Source: Achromobacter sp. HZ34 (GTDB lineage: Bacteria; Pseudomonadota; Gammaproteobacteria; Burkholderiales; Burkholderiaceae_B). Taken from it: DNA of 64,000 nucleotides. The position numbers and the translations under genes are program-made. The notes beneath the pieces were generated by a model. The model saw only the letters and a list, made by a program, of their open reading frames with translations, had not been told where the DNA came from and did not search any database. The stretch lies in NCBI RefSeq assembly GCF_002209485.1, contig NZ_NJIX01000006.1, positions 248,001 to 312,000 on the forward strand. The letters run 5' to 3'. Below, piece after piece: positions 52,761 through 62,914 of the stretch (the stretch's first letter is position 1; each line of letters begins with the position of its first letter).

Positions 52761-53603
52761 CTAGAACGTCTTGGTCAAGGACGCCAGCACCGTGCCGCGG
52801 CCCATGTCGCGACCTTTGGTGTTGGTGTAGACGGCGCGGTCAGCGTTGGTGTCGATGTAGGCCACCGCGACGCTGAAGCCCTGGCCCAGGTCCTTGGTGA
52901 GGCCCAGCTTCCAGTCGTAGTAGGAACCGTTGTCGACGTTGCGCAGGTATTGATAGCCGACGTGCGTGTTGACCGTGAGGCCCCACACGCCGGTGTCGAA
53001 GTTGCCATTCAGTTCGACATACTGGCTGCCCTTGGAGCGGGCGAAGCCGAACAGATTGGTCGGCGCGTAGGAGTACTTCAAGGCTACCGGGCCATAGCCC
53101 ACGCTGCCATAGATTTCCGTGGTGTCGGGGTTGGTATAACCGGACGGATAGTCACCAGGGTAGTAGTACCTGAGCACGCCGAAATCGAAGGGAACGTCAG
53201 CGGCGAAGTTGCCCCGATAGCCGCCGTAGAAATCCATCTCCACCGGCGCGGACACGTCACTGTTGCTGTCGGCCAGCCAGCTGATGCTGGAATTCCAGTT
53301 GCCGATGTAGAAGCCGCTGCTGTGGGCAAAGTCGAAGCCGCCCTGGATGGCAGGCTTGTTGTCCGTCTGCATGATGCCGCGATAGCGGTATTGCGATGCC
53401 AACGTCAGATTGGCGCTGAGCGTGTAGTCAGGCGCGGGGGCGGCGGTGCCGCCTGGGACGCTGTCCGCCGTCGTGCCGGGGGCGTTGTCCGCGCGGCTGG
53501 TGGCGGGGTAGCCCAGCGCCAATGCAGCCGTCAAGGCTGCGGCAAGGACCGCGATATGGGACCTTGTCCGGGCCATCGATGCTTGCGTGAACGTGAACTG
53601 CAT
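52761..53603 (-). CDS. TorF-family putative porin (outer membrane)
   Basis: 280 aa from ATG 53603 (AGGAG 9 nt upstream). A signal peptide (HIAVLAAALTAALALGYPATSRA) is followed by a short Pro/Ala stretch. The hallmark family opening is LTLASQYRYRGIMQTDNKPA then GGFDFAHSSGFYIGNW. Beta-strands with aromatic girdles continue to a C-terminal Phe (VLASLTKTF), typical for BAM substrates. Outer-membrane protein, solute unknown. It sits alone downstream of the dapA-like genes. Confidence 0.88.
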   Translation of the reverse strand: MQFTFTQASMARTRSHIAVLAAALTAALALGYPATSRADNAPGTTADSVPGGTAAPAPDYTLSANLTLASQYRYRGIMQTDNKPAIQGGFDFAHSSGFYIGNWNSSISWLADSNSDVSAPVEMDFYGGYRGNFAADVPFDFGVLRYYYPGDYPSGYTNPDTTEIYGSVGYGPVALKYSYAPTNLFGFARSKGSQYVELNGNFDTGVWGLTVNTHVGYQYLRNVDNGSYYDWKLGLTKDLGQGFSVAVAYIDTNADRAVYTNTKGRDMGRGTVLASLTKTF

Positions 53604-53743
53604 GGTGTTTCTCTCCTGTGTTGCGCCTCGCACGCGCGAGAGGCTGCGCAACGATAGGAAGAAACGCCTAAAGGCCGACTCAAAAGGCGAGCCACGCGTA
53701 TCAACAAGCTATAAAAATAAGAACCCTCGCGCCTCGCCTCGCC

Positions 53744-54436
53744 TTAACCGGCGAAGCGATACCCCACCCCTACTTCCGTCAACAGGTAGACGGGCTGAGC
53801 GGGATCGGCTTCCAGCTTCTGCCGCAGATGCCCCATGTAGATACGCAAGTAATGGCTGCTTTCCACATGCGACGGTCCCCACACCTCACGCAGCAATTCC
53901 CGGTGCGTCATGACCTTGCCGCGATGCGCCAGCAAGACAGCAAGCAGGCGATATTCCATCGCGGTCAGGTGCACGTGGCTGCCATCGCGTGTCACCACAC
54001 GCCGCGCGAAATCCACGCTCACGCCACCGAAAGTGATCTCGGCCGAATTGCCCGCGCCGCCGCGCCCGTGGCGGCGCAGCAGCACGCGTAGCCGTGCCAG
54101 CAACTCTCCGACGCCGAAGGGTTTGGCCAGGTAATCGTCCGCGCCCGCATCCAGCGCGGCGATCTTGTCGGCTTCGGCGCTGCGGGCCGACAGCACCAGC
54201 ACCGGCACCTCGGTCCAGCCGCGCAGGTCGGTGATCAGGTCCATGCCGTCGCCGTCGGGCAGCCCCAGGTCCAGCACCACGGCGTCGGGCTGGCGGGTGC
54301 CTGCCTCGATCAGGCCACGCTTGACGGTCTGTGCGTCGAAGACCTGGCAGCCCTCGCTCTCCAGCGCGTCGCGCACGAAGCGGCGGATATGGGGATCGTC
54401 CTCGATCAACAGCACGGTGGGTTGGAAATCGAACAT
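53744..54436 (-). CDS. kdpE: KdpE, response regulator of the Kdp potassium system
   Basis: 230 aa. Receiver with IEDD (11-14), phosphoacceptor Asp56 (VVLDLGLPDGDG) and Lys105 (LAKPF). A winged-helix C-domain follows (LTAMEYRLLAVLLAHRGKV ... HYLRIYMGHLRQKLE ... VGVGYRF). It is activated by KdpD and switches on the kdp operon at low K+. It lies 78 bp after kdpD, separated by a small tandem repeat; no strong ribosome site is visible, so expression probably depends on read-through from kdpD. Confidence 0.97.
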   Translation of the reverse strand: MFDFQPTVLLIEDDPHIRRFVRDALESEGCQVFDAQTVKRGLIEAGTRQPDAVVLDLGLPDGDGMDLITDLRGWTEVPVLVLSARSAEADKIAALDAGADDYLAKPFGVGELLARLRVLLRRHGRGGAGNSAEITFGGVSVDFARRVVTRDGSHVHLTAMEYRLLAVLLAHRGKVMTHRELLREVWGPSHVESSHYLRIYMGHLRQKLEADPAQPVYLLTEVGVGYRFAG

Positions 54437-54439
54437 ATT

Positions 54440-54508
54440 GGGTTCAGTTGCTGTCTGGGGTTCAGTTTCTGTCCGGGCTTCAGCTGTGTCCGGGCTTCAG
54501 TGTGTGCC
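54440..54508 (-). repeat. Four 17-18-bp tandem repeats between kdpD and kdpE
   Basis: Copies GGGTTCAGTTGCTGTCT, GGGGTTCAGTTTCTGTCC, GGGCTTCAGCTGTGTCC and GGGCTTCAGTGTGTGCC (plus strand) occupy nearly all of the 78-bp kdpD-kdpE gap, where the two genes normally overlap or nearly touch. Confidence 0.8.
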
Positions 54509-54514
54509 GCGTTT

Positions 54515-57412
54515 TTAGTGCGCGTCCGCGCCGGCTTCGGGATCCAGGTCCGGCGCCGGCCGCAAGGGCAGCGCGATGATAAAGCGTGCGCCCCTGGGTG
54601 TTCCCGCTTCCACCCAGATGCGGCCATCGTGCGCGCTCATGATGGCCTGGCACACCGCCAGGCCCAGCCCGACGCCGGGCGTGGCGGACTCGCGTTCGCC
54701 CCGAACGAATTTCTGGAAGATGCTGCGCTCGGCGCCCGGTGCTACGCCCGGGCCATCATCGGCCACGGCGATGTGCATCTCCGCTTCAACGACATCGGCC
54801 TCGATACGCACCTGGCTGCCCGGCGGCGTGTACTTGGCGGCGTTCTCCAGCAGATTGCACAGCACCCGCTGCAGCAGCACGCCGTCGCATTCCACCAGCG
54901 GCAGATCGGACAGCGGCGCCACCGACACCCGATGGCCGCGCAGGGGCTCACGCGTGTCGGCCAGGGCCGCGCCCACCAGTTCCTCCACCGATTGCCATTC
55001 CTTGCGCAGCGTCACTTCGCGATTCTGCAGCCGCGCCATGTCCAGCAGATTCACCACCAGCGCGTGCATGCGGTAGGCCTGCTGGCGCATGGCGGCGGCG
55101 ATCTCGCGTTGGGACGCCGGCAAGGGCGGCGTGGCGGCCAGCAGGTTCTCGCTCATGCCGACCAGGCTGGTCAAGGGCGTGCGCAGGTCGTGCGAGACGG
55201 CCGCCAGCAGGGAGTTGCGCAACTGTTCCGACGTCATGTCGACCAGCGCCGTCTGCGCCACTTCCACATAATGCAGGCGCTCGATGGCAATGGCGATGAC
55301 GGCGGCATAGGTCTCCAGCTGGCGGCGTGCTTCCGTGGCCGCGAAGGCCGCGCCGCCGGGCGGCTGGATCACCAGCACGCCGCGGGTGCGCATGGGCGCC
55401 TTCAGCGGCAGGTAGAACAGCGGGCTGGCGGACAGCGTGGCCGTACCGGCCCCGGCGGGCTGGGCATGGTCGAACACCCATTGGCCCAGCGCCATCTCCA
55501 CATTCAGCGGCGTTTCCGTGCTGGCCAGCCGCAAGCGGTCGTGCTCGTCCAGCACCAGCAGCGCGCAAGGGGTGCTGAAGGCGGCGTCGATGAAGGAAAC
55601 GGCCGATGCGACGATCTGCTCGGGCAGCAAGGCCGACGACAGTTCGCGGGCGAATTCATACAGGCCATGCGCCACGCTCGCGCGGCGGGCGGACAGCCGG
55701 GCTTGTTCGCGCAGGCCCGCGGTGAGTTGCCCCACCAGCAGGCCGACGGCCAGCAGCACCAGGAAGGTCAGCAGGTATTGCACGTCCGACACCGCGAAGG
55801 ATTTGAGCGGCAGGACGAAGAAGAAATCGAAGGCCATCACGCTGATGACCGACGCCAGGGCGGCCGGTCCGCGGCCGTGGCGCAGCGCCACCGCCATCAC
55901 CGCCAGCAGATAGAACATGACGATATTGGTCTGGTGCAGCGCCGGATAGGCGACCAGCGAAACCAGCGTGGCGATGGCGCAGTAGGCGCCCGACCACACG
56001 TAGGGCATGAAGGATGGCGCGCCACGTCGAACGCTGCCGATGTCATTGCCGCGCCCGCTTTCGGTGCCGCGAGCGCCGTCGCCGGCGCCGATGTCGCGTC
56101 CGCGACCGGGCCGGCTGCCGCTACTGCTCAGATCGCCGCCATCCGCGGTCCTGGGCTCTCGCCCGTGGCCGGACATCGCCCGCGCTGGCGGGGCGTGCAC
56201 CGGTGCTGCCAGGCGGATCACGTCCAGGTCCGGGCAGCCTGCCGCCAGGCGGTCGGCGAAGCGCTGGCGGCGCCAGGGGCCGACGCTGGACAGGGCGGCC
56301 GTGAGCCACCCGGCCAGGCCAGCCGGGCTCGCCAGGCCGGCCAGCAAGCCGCTGCTGGTTTCCGTGCGCCCCAATACCGCCTTGGTGATGTTGTGGCGCC
56401 GCACATAGGCGCTGACCGCTTCCACCATATCGGTGCCGGACAGGGTTTCGACGTGGGCCTCGAGGCTTTGCGCCAATGCCAGCGCGGCCTGCAGCGCCCT
56501 GGCCCGCGACGCAGGCAGCGGCGCCGCGCGCGGCACTTCCACCGTGATCACGTGCAGATCGCAGTCCAGCTGTTGCGCCAGGCGATGCGCGCCGCGCACG
56601 ACGGACTCGGCGCCATCGGCGGCGGCCAGGCAGGCCAGCACGGCTTCGCGCGTACGCCAGACGTTGGCGATGGCGCTGTCGCGCCGGTAGGCCTGGACGT
56701 CGTCATCGACGCGGTCGGCGGTGCGGCGCAGGGCCAGTTCACGCAGGGCGATCAGATTGCCCTTGCGGAAGAAATTGCGGGCGGCGTGGCGGGCCTGGTC
56801 GGGCAGATAAACCTTGCCTTCGCGCAGGCGGCGCAGCAGTTCGTCGGGAGGCAGGTCGACCAGCACCACTTCGTCGGCGGCGTCGAATACCGCGTCGGGG
56901 ACCGTTTCCCAGACGCGCACGCCGGTGATGCTGCCCACGGCTTCGTTCAGGCTGTCCAGGTGCTGGGCGTTGAGGGTGGTCCAGACGTCGATGCCTGCGG
57001 CCAGCAGTTCCTCCACGTCCTGCCAGCGCTTGGCGTGGCGGGAACCGGGGGCATTGCTGTGGGCCAGTTCATCGACGAGTATCAGTTGCGGGTGGCGGCG
57101 CAGGGCGCCGTCGAGGTCGAATTCATGCAGGGTGTGGCCGCGATGCGTCAGGGCGGCGCGTGGCAGGACGTCCAGGTCGCGCAGCAGGGCGGCGGTGTCG
57201 TTGCGGCCGTGGGTTTCGACGACGCCGGCCAGCACCTGGGTGGCCTGGGCGTGCAGGGCGCGGGCGGCGGTCAGCATGGCATAGGTCTTGCCGACGCCGG
57301 CCGACGCGCCGAAATACACCCGCAGCCGACCGCGCACGGCGCGCTTTTCAGCGGCGTCGATATCGCGCAGCAGGGCATCCGGATCGGGACGGGCGCGAGC
57401 GGAGGCGGACAT
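54515..57412 (-). CDS. kdpD: KdpD, K+-sensing histidine kinase
   Basis: 965 aa from ATG 57412. The N-terminal KdpD domain has Walker A GASAGVGKT (35-43) and VDELAHSNAPGSRHAKRW. A UspA-like domain follows (about 250-380), then an atypical polar/Gly-Ser stretch, four TM helices (about 480-590), a GAF part, and HisKA with SHDLRTPLTSLVGM, then a HATPase (LLENAAKY, DDGPGVAPG, GVGLGLAVCQAI). Inner membrane. It phosphorylates KdpE under K+ limitation or osmotic stress. The Ser/Gly/Arg-rich linker before the first TM is longer than in E. coli KdpD (894 aa). Confidence 0.96.
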   Translation of the reverse strand: MSASARARPDPDALLRDIDAAEKRAVRGRLRVYFGASAGVGKTYAMLTAARALHAQATQVLAGVVETHGRNDTAALLRDLDVLPRAALTHRGHTLHEFDLDGALRRHPQLILVDELAHSNAPGSRHAKRWQDVEELLAAGIDVWTTLNAQHLDSLNEAVGSITGVRVWETVPDAVFDAADEVVLVDLPPDELLRRLREGKVYLPDQARHAARNFFRKGNLIALRELALRRTADRVDDDVQAYRRDSAIANVWRTREAVLACLAAADGAESVVRGAHRLAQQLDCDLHVITVEVPRAAPLPASRARALQAALALAQSLEAHVETLSGTDMVEAVSAYVRRHNITKAVLGRTETSSGLLAGLASPAGLAGWLTAALSSVGPWRRQRFADRLAAGCPDLDVIRLAAPVHAPPARAMSGHGREPRTADGGDLSSSGSRPGRGRDIGAGDGARGTESGRGNDIGSVRRGAPSFMPYVWSGAYCAIATLVSLVAYPALHQTNIVMFYLLAVMAVALRHGRGPAALASVISVMAFDFFFVLPLKSFAVSDVQYLLTFLVLLAVGLLVGQLTAGLREQARLSARRASVAHGLYEFARELSSALLPEQIVASAVSFIDAAFSTPCALLVLDEHDRLRLASTETPLNVEMALGQWVFDHAQPAGAGTATLSASPLFYLPLKAPMRTRGVLVIQPPGGAAFAATEARRQLETYAAVIAIAIERLHYVEVAQTALVDMTSEQLRNSLLAAVSHDLRTPLTSLVGMSENLLAATPPLPASQREIAAAMRQQAYRMHALVVNLLDMARLQNREVTLRKEWQSVEELVGAALADTREPLRGHRVSVAPLSDLPLVECDGVLLQRVLCNLLENAAKYTPPGSQVRIEADVVEAEMHIAVADDGPGVAPGAERSIFQKFVRGERESATPGVGLGLAVCQAIMSAHDGRIWVEAGTPRGARFIIALPLRPAPDLDPEAGADAH

Positions 57413-57605
57413 GAAGTGGCTATCCTTGCGATCGATACAGCCGTCGGTCACACACACCGACCGGGCCAGCCGCCACTATACGCGGCGGCAGGAGAACCGA
57501 TGCGGCGTCGGCGTCGTCCTGAATGCGTGGACCGATGTTCTCATCGGCCAGGCCGGAAGAAACCATGACTCCTTTCCCCAGAAAATCCATCCTTGCGCAG
57601 GTCAT

Positions 57606-57627
57606 TCCATCCCCCCTGGGGGATGGA
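57606..57627 (-). other. Palindromic hairpin in the kdpC-kdpD gap
   Basis: TCCATCCCCC / GGGGGATGGA with a 2-nt centre, in the 260-bp gap between kdpC and kdpD. No T-run follows on the minus strand. It may stabilise the kdpFABC mRNA end or modulate read-through into kdpDE. The rest of the gap shows nothing recognisable. Confidence 0.55.
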
Positions 57628-57672
57628 TGACGATTTGCATGACGCTTGTGTCCTTCATGCTCGGCAAGGCGT

Positions 57673-58311
57673 TTAGCGACCGGTCTTCACGCCATCCAGG
57701 TCCAGGTTCAACGCCAGTACGTTGACCCCCGGCTCGCCCAGCAAACCAAGCCATGGCTTGCGGGTGTGGACGGCGATGCGCTGCTCCACCTCGGCCAACG
57801 CCAGGCCACGTTCGCGCGCCACGCGGGGCGCCTGGTAGCGGGCGGCGGCGACGCTGATGTCCGGATCCAGCCCGCTGCCCGAGGCGGCGATCAGGTCCAC
57901 CGGGATGGGCGCCGTATTGCCCGGGTCGGCCGCATGCAGGGCGGCGACGCGAGCCTGCACGGCCTCGGCCAGGGCCGGATTGCGTGGCCCCATGTTGGAA
58001 CCGCCCGAAGCGGCCGCGTTGTAAGGCATGGGCGCGGTCGCCGACGGCCGGCCCCAGAAGTAGCGCGGCGACGAGAAAGGCTGGCCGATCAGGTCCGAGC
58101 CTACCGCCTTGCCGTTGGCCTGCAGGACCGAGCCATGTGCCTCGTAGGGAAACAGCGCCTGCGCCGCGCCCGTGGTGGCGTAGGGATAGATGATGCCGGT
58201 GATCACGCTCAGTGCCAGGAAAACGGCCAGCGCCGGGCGCAGCAGGCCGCCTTGGACAGGCGCCCCGTCTTGCGGCAGCGCGCCGCTACGTTTGATGTCA
58301 GTGGTTTTCAT
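57673..58311 (-). CDS. kdpC: KdpC, K+-transporting ATPase subunit C
   Basis: 212 aa. One N-terminal TM (LLRPALAVFLALSVITGIIY) followed by the conserved periplasmic part: GSDLIGQPFSSPRYFWGRPSA (split here by known family spacing), NMGPRNPAL, PVDLIAASGSGLDPDIS and AAARYQAPRVA. KdpC is the assembly/ATP-affinity subunit of the KdpFABC pump. AGGA precedes the start. Separated from kdpB by 157 bp with a hairpin. Confidence 0.96.
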   Translation of the reverse strand: MKTTDIKRSGALPQDGAPVQGGLLRPALAVFLALSVITGIIYPYATTGAAQALFPYEAHGSVLQANGKAVGSDLIGQPFSSPRYFWGRPSATAPMPYNAAASGGSNMGPRNPALAEAVQARVAALHAADPGNTAPIPVDLIAASGSGLDPDISVAAARYQAPRVARERGLALAEVEQRIAVHTRKPWLGLLGEPGVNVLALNLDLDGVKTGR

Positions 58312-58364
58312 GATGGGTGTCCTATTCGCTGTAGCGTCAATTGCTTGCAGAGATTGTTTGAATC

Positions 58365-58385
58365 AAAGGCGGGGGACCCGCCTTT
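58365..58385 (-). other. Hairpin between kdpB and kdpC
   Basis: AAAGGCGGG / CCCGCCTTT, 9-bp perfect stem with a 3-nt loop, inside an unusually long (157 bp) kdpB-kdpC gap. On the minus strand the stem ends in TTT followed by GATT, so it might be a weak attenuator or an RNA-processing site. Confidence 0.55.
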
Positions 58386-58468
58386 ACCTCCCCATCCCGG
58401 CGCCGGGGATCTTTCGCGGGATGGCTCGGGAACGTGGCCGTGGCGTGCCGTGCGACCATGCCGCGTGA

Positions 58469-60715
58469 TCACGTCCAGCCCAGTGCCGCCAGCACCATGT
58501 CGATCACCTTGATGCCGGCGAAGGGCACCAGCAGGCCGCCCAGGCCGTAGACCAGCAGGTTGCGCCGCAGCAGCGTGGCGGCCCCCAGCGGGCGATAGCG
58601 CACGCCCTTGAGCGCCAGCGGGATCAACACCACGATGATCAGGGCGTTGAAGATCACCGCCGACATGATGGCCGAGGCCGGCGTGGCCAGGCCCATCACG
58701 TTGAGCACCCCCAACTGCGGATACACGCTGGCGAAGGCCGCCGGAATGATGGCGAAGTACTTCGCCACATCGTTGGCCACGCTGAAGGTGGTCAACGCGC
58801 CGCGCGTCATCAGCATCTGCTTGCCGATCTCGACGATCTCGATCAGCTTGGTGGGATTGGAATCCAGGTCCACCATATTGCCGGCTTCCTTGGCCGCCTG
58901 CGTGCCGGAATTCATCGCCACCGCCACGTCCGCCTGGGCCAGCGCCGGCGCGTCGTTGGTGCCGTCGCCGGTCATCGCCACCAGGCGCCCTTCAGCCTGG
59001 TAGGTGCGGATCAGCTTCAGCTTGGCTTCCGGCGTGGCCTCGGCCAGATAGTCATCGACGCCCGCTTCAGCGGCGATCGCCGCTGCGGTCAGCTTGTTGT
59101 CGCCGGTGATCATCACGGTCTTGATGCCCATGCGGCGCAGCTCGCCGAAGCGTTCCTTGATGGCCGGCTTGACGATGTCCTTCAGTTCCACCACGCCCAG
59201 CACGCGGTTGCCATCAGCCACCGCCAACGGCGTGCTGCCCCGCCGCGCTACGTCATCGGCGGCGCGCGTCACCGCGGCATCCATGGTGACGCCGTGCTCG
59301 GCCAGCCAGCGCCGCACGGCATCCACCGCGCCCTTGCGCAATTGGCGGCCATCGACGTCGACGCCGCTCATGCGCGTCTGCGCGGTGAAGGGGATGACTT
59401 CCATGGCGGATCCGGGCGCAACCGCGGCGTTCCCCGCAACAGCCTGCTCGCTGCCGGCAAGTACGCCGGCAACCGCTCCGCGATCGCCTTCGGCGCCACG
59501 CACCGCGCGTCCATGCACCATCCCGAGCGTCTTCTCCGCCAGCACCACGATGCTGCGGCCTTCCGGCGTCTCGTCGGCCAGCGAGGCCAGGCGGGCCGCC
59601 TCGGCCAGCTCCCGCGGCGACACCCCCGGCGCGGGCATGAACGCCGAGGCCTGGCGGTTGCCGAACGTGATGGTGCCGGTCTTGTCCAGCAACAGCACAT
59701 CGACGTCACCAGCGGCTTCCACCGCGCGGCCCGACATCGCCATCACATTCGCCTGCATCATGCGGCTCATGCCGGCCACCCCGATGGCCGACAGCAGGCC
59801 GCCGATGGTGGTCGGGATCAGGCACACCAGCAGCGCCACCAGGGCCGTCACGCTGACCACCACGCCGGCCTTGCTGACCAGCACCGCATATTGCGCGAAG
59901 GGCAGCAGCGTGACGGTGACCAGCAGGAAGACCACCGTCAAACCCACCAGCAGGATGGTCAATGCCAGTTCGTTGGGCGTCTTCTGGCGCTTGGCGCCTT
60001 CCACCATGGAGATCATGCGGTCGAGGAAGCTTTCGCCTGGATCGGCGGCGACACGCACGAACAGCCAATCGGACAGCACCCGCGTGCCGCCGGTCACGGA
60101 CGAAAAGTCACCCCCCGCCTCGCGGATCACCGGCGCCGACTCACCGGTAATGGCGCTTTCGTCCACCGAGGCCACGCCGGCCAGCACCAGACCGTCGCCG
60201 GGGATGGTGCCGCCCGCTTCGACCAGCACCACATCGTCCTTGCGCAGGTCGCCGGAAGCGCGTGCGATGGCGCGCGCGCGCCAATCGTCCGGGTGGGCAT
60301 GGGCGATGTCCGCCGGCTTGAAATCGCGCAGCAGATTGGCCGTCAGCGTGGTGCGCAGCCCGCGCAGCGCGGCTGCCTGCTGCTTGCCGCGGCCTTCTGC
60401 CAGGGCTTCGGCGAAGTTGGCGAACAGCACGGTGAACCACAGCCACAGGGCCACGCCCAGGATGAAGCCAGCGGGGGCTTCCGCCTGTCCCCGCAGCGCC
60501 ATGATCCACAGCAGCGTCGTCAGGATGCTGCCGACGTAGACCACGAACATGACAGGGTTCTTGACCTGCGCCGACGGCGCCAGCTTGCGCAGGCTTTCGA
60601 CGACGGCCGGGAAGAGCAAGGTCATGGAAAAGAAGTTGAAGTGCCGCGGGGCCGGCACGGCGCCGTCCTGCACCGGCGTCAAACCGGCGGCGGTATCGTT
60701 GTTGGTAAGGGCCAT
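58469..60715 (-). CDS. kdpB: KdpB, P-type ATPase catalytic subunit
   Basis: 748 aa. Catalytic Asp344 in DKTGTIT, actuator TGES (190-193, with the Ser that is inhibited by phosphorylation in E. coli) and [10 protein letters not shown] in the hinge. Multiple TM helices, including the [12 protein letters not shown] segment typical of KdpB. It is about 65 residues longer than the E. coli protein because of a longer N-end (about 22 residues) and an Ala/Gly-rich insertion in the nucleotide domain (around [17 protein letters not shown]). Hydrolyses ATP to drive K+ uptake through KdpA. 109 bp downstream of kdpA. Confidence 0.97.
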   Translation of the reverse strand: MALTNNDTAAGLTPVQDGAVPAPRHFNFFSMTLLFPAVVESLRKLAPSAQVKNPVMFVVYVGSILTTLLWIMALRGQAEAPAGFILGVALWLWFTVLFANFAEALAEGRGKQQAAALRGLRTTLTANLLRDFKPADIAHAHPDDWRARAIARASGDLRKDDVVLVEAGGTIPGDGLVLAGVASVDESAITGESAPVIREAGGDFSSVTGGTRVLSDWLFVRVAADPGESFLDRMISMVEGAKRQKTPNELALTILLVGLTVVFLLVTVTLLPFAQYAVLVSKAGVVVSVTALVALLVCLIPTTIGGLLSAIGVAGMSRMMQANVMAMSGRAVEAAGDVDVLLLDKTGTITFGNRQASAFMPAPGVSPRELAEAARLASLADETPEGRSIVVLAEKTLGMVHGRAVRGAEGDRGAVAGVLAGSEQAVAGNAAVAPGSAMEVIPFTAQTRMSGVDVDGRQLRKGAVDAVRRWLAEHGVTMDAAVTRAADDVARRGSTPLAVADGNRVLGVVELKDIVKPAIKERFGELRRMGIKTVMITGDNKLTAAAIAAEAGVDDYLAEATPEAKLKLIRTYQAEGRLVAMTGDGTNDAPALAQADVAVAMNSGTQAAKEAGNMVDLDSNPTKLIEIVEIGKQMLMTRGALTTFSVANDVAKYFAIIPAAFASVYPQLGVLNVMGLATPASAIMSAVIFNALIIVVLIPLALKGVRYRPLGAATLLRRNLLVYGLGGLLVPFAGIKVIDMVLAALGWT

Positions 60716-60824
60716 GATGGTTTCAGCCTTTCAATAAGGGGCGGACGCCGGCCGCGCGGCATCCGGGTGGGTCCCGGACGGGCGCCCGGAAAATGTCCGA
60801 GGGGCGCCGGCGCGGCGGCAGGTC

Positions 60825-62636
60825 CTAGCGTTGCAAATGTTCCGCGACCGGACCCAGCGCCAGCGCCGGTACGTAGGTCAACGCGCCGACCAGCAGCACC
60901 GCGCCGATCAGCAGCACGACGAACAGCGGGCCATGGGTGGGCATGGTGCCGGCGCTCGCCGGGACGCGCCGCTTGGCGGCCAGCGAACCGGCCATGGCCA
61001 GGATGGGCACGATGACAGCGAAACGTCCGAACCACATCGCCAGGCCCAGCAGCACGTTGTAGAAGGGTGTGTTGGCGGACAGCCCCGCGAAGGCGCTGCC
61101 ATTGTTGTTGGCGGCCGAGGTAACGCCGTACAGGATTTCCGAGAATCCATGCGCGCCCGGATTGGCCACGCCAACCTGGCCCGCCGCCACGCTGACGGCC
61201 ACCGCGGCGCCCACCAGCACCAGCAGGGGCGTGGCCAGGATGACGATGGAGGTCATCTTCATCTCGTGCGCCTCGATCTTCTTGCCCAGGTATTCCGGCG
61301 TGCGGCCTATCATCAAGCCGGCGATGAATACCGCCAGGATGGCGAAGGCCAGCATGCTGTAGAGCCCCGTGCCGACGCCGCCAAACACCACCTCGCTCAG
61401 CTGCATCAGCAGCATGGGTACGAATCCGCCCATGGCCGACAGCGAATCGTGCATGGCGTTGACCGCGCCGCAGGACGCCGCCGTGGTCACCGTGACGAAC
61501 AGCGTGGTGGCATTCAGGCCGAAGCGCGTCTCCTTGCCCTCCATATTGCCGCCCGGACTGAACGCACCGCTGGTGGCATCCACGCCTTGCTGCGCCAGCA
61601 TGGGGTTGGCCGTCGCCAGCGGGCTGGCCGTTTCATAGTGCCCGGCCACCAGCGCGAAGACGATGAACAGCACCGTCATCGACGCCAGCACCGCCAGGCC
61701 CTGGCGCCGGTCGCCGACCATTTCACCGAAGGTGAAGCACAGGGCGGCGGGCAGCAGCAGGATGGCCAGCATCTGCACGAAATTCGACAGCGCGGTCGGG
61801 TTCTCGTAGGGATGCGCGGAGTTGGCATTGAAGAAGCCGCCGCCGTTGACGCCCAGCAGCTTGATGGCTTCCTGCGAAGCCACCGGACCCATGGCCAAAG
61901 TCTGCGTCGTGGCGGTGGCGTTCTCGGTAAGCGCTTGTCCCGCCTGGTCCAGCACGGGCTGGCCAGCCGCATCCAGCTTGGGCTGCGTGTATTGCACGGA
62001 CTCGACCAGCGGCACCTGCTTGTACTCGTCGAAGTTCTGGATCACACCCTGGCCGACGAAGAACAGCGCCACGATGAAGGACAGCGGCAACAGCACGTAC
62101 AGCGTGCTGCGCGTCATGTCGACCCAGAAATTGCCGACCGTGCTGGCGTTGTGACGGGCGAAGCCGCGGATCAGGGCCAGCACCACGCCGATGCCGGTGG
62201 CGGCGGACACGAAGTTCTGTACCGTCAGCACCAGCATCTGCGTCAGGTAGCTCATGGTCGATTCGCCGCCATAGCCTTGCCAATTGGTGTTGGTGACGAA
62301 GCTGATGGCGGTATTCAGCGCGGAGTCCGGCGTCACCGGCCCGAAGCCGGCCGGATTCAGCGGCAGCAGGCCTTGCGCGCGCTGCAACACATAGGTGGCC
62401 AGCGCACCCAGCACGCTGAATACCAGGACGGCGGCGGCGTAGCGCTTCCAGCCCATCTCCGCCTCGGGGCGGATGCCGCCGATGCGATAGATCAGCCGCT
62501 CCAGCGGGCGGCCCCAGGCGGTCAGGCGCGATCGCCCATCCTCCATGACGATACGGATATAGCGCCCTACCAAGGGCGCAAGCAGCAGGAGTACGGCAAG
62601 AAAGCACCCCAGCAAGCCAACAAAGCGGCTGTCCAT
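60825..62636 (-). CDS. kdpA: KdpA, K+-transporting ATPase channel-like subunit
   Basis: 603 aa from ATG 62636, whose A is shared with the kdpF stop (TGATG). The frame extends upstream only through kdpF. Four pore-loop repeats of the K+-selective pore are visible: [44 protein letters not shown] and [14 protein letters not shown]. About ten TM helices. Inner membrane; binds and conducts K+ in KdpFABC. Confidence 0.97.
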   Translation of the reverse strand: MDSRFVGLLGCFLAVLLLLAPLVGRYIRIVMEDGRSRLTAWGRPLERLIYRIGGIRPEAEMGWKRYAAAVLVFSVLGALATYVLQRAQGLLPLNPAGFGPVTPDSALNTAISFVTNTNWQGYGGESTMSYLTQMLVLTVQNFVSAATGIGVVLALIRGFARHNASTVGNFWVDMTRSTLYVLLPLSFIVALFFVGQGVIQNFDEYKQVPLVESVQYTQPKLDAAGQPVLDQAGQALTENATATTQTLAMGPVASQEAIKLLGVNGGGFFNANSAHPYENPTALSNFVQMLAILLLPAALCFTFGEMVGDRRQGLAVLASMTVLFIVFALVAGHYETASPLATANPMLAQQGVDATSGAFSPGGNMEGKETRFGLNATTLFVTVTTAASCGAVNAMHDSLSAMGGFVPMLLMQLSEVVFGGVGTGLYSMLAFAILAVFIAGLMIGRTPEYLGKKIEAHEMKMTSIVILATPLLVLVGAAVAVSVAAGQVGVANPGAHGFSEILYGVTSAANNNGSAFAGLSANTPFYNVLLGLAMWFGRFAVIVPILAMAGSLAAKRRVPASAGTMPTHGPLFVVLLIGAVLLVGALTYVPALALGPVAEHLQR

Positions 62637-62725
62637 CAGAATTTCTCCGGCTTGAAGAGGGCCACCAGCAGATAGATGAACAGCAGCAGGGCCAGGGTGC
62701 CGCTGATCAGGTAGAGCCAACTCAT
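62636..62725 (-). CDS. kdpF: KdpF, small subunit of the Kdp ATPase
   Basis: 29 aa single-TM peptide ([20 protein letters not shown] then VALFKPEKF), the typical length and KPE-end of KdpF. GAGGAG lies 7 nt before the ATG. Overlaps the small ORF upstream by 4 nt (ATGA) and kdpA by 1 nt. It stabilises the KdpFABC complex. Confidence 0.93.
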   Translation of the reverse strand: MSWLYLISGTLALLLFIYLLVALFKPEKF

Positions 62726-62820
62726 GACTGGTCTCCTCGCTGCAGCAGGTCACAAAATTCGTACAGCGCCATCGTCAAGGCGGCGCAGATGGCCAGAGTG
62801 GCCAGATAGACAACGTCCAT
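62722..62820 (-). CDS. 32-aa single-TM small protein heading the kdp operon
   Basis: ATG 62820 with a strong AGGGAG 7 nt upstream. The product is [20 protein letters not shown] followed by [12 protein letters not shown]: one hydrophobic helix and a short charged tail. Its stop overlaps the kdpF start (ATGA), so the two are translationally coupled. A GGGCG-TAG-CGCCC dyad (62836-62848) lies just before the ribosome site. I know of no named function. It could be an accessory Kdp peptide or a leader ORF that controls kdpF translation. Confidence 0.7.
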   Translation of the reverse strand: MDVVYLATLAICAALTMALYEFCDLLQRGDQS

Positions 62821-62886
62821 ATCGTTTCTCCCTAAGGGCGTAGCGCCCCTGTCCACCGGCGCGAAGGGGCTGGCGGGACGGTAGGC

Positions 62887-62892
62887 AGATTA
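62887..62892 (-). promoter_or_regulatory. Possible -10 element of the kdp promoter
   Basis: TAATCT on the minus strand, 22 bp downstream of the KdpE half-sites and about 65 bp before the first ATG. The -35 region (CCCCGT) is poor, as expected for an activator-dependent promoter. Confidence 0.35.
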
Positions 62893-62914
62893 GGGAAGCG
62901 GCGATAAAAACGGG

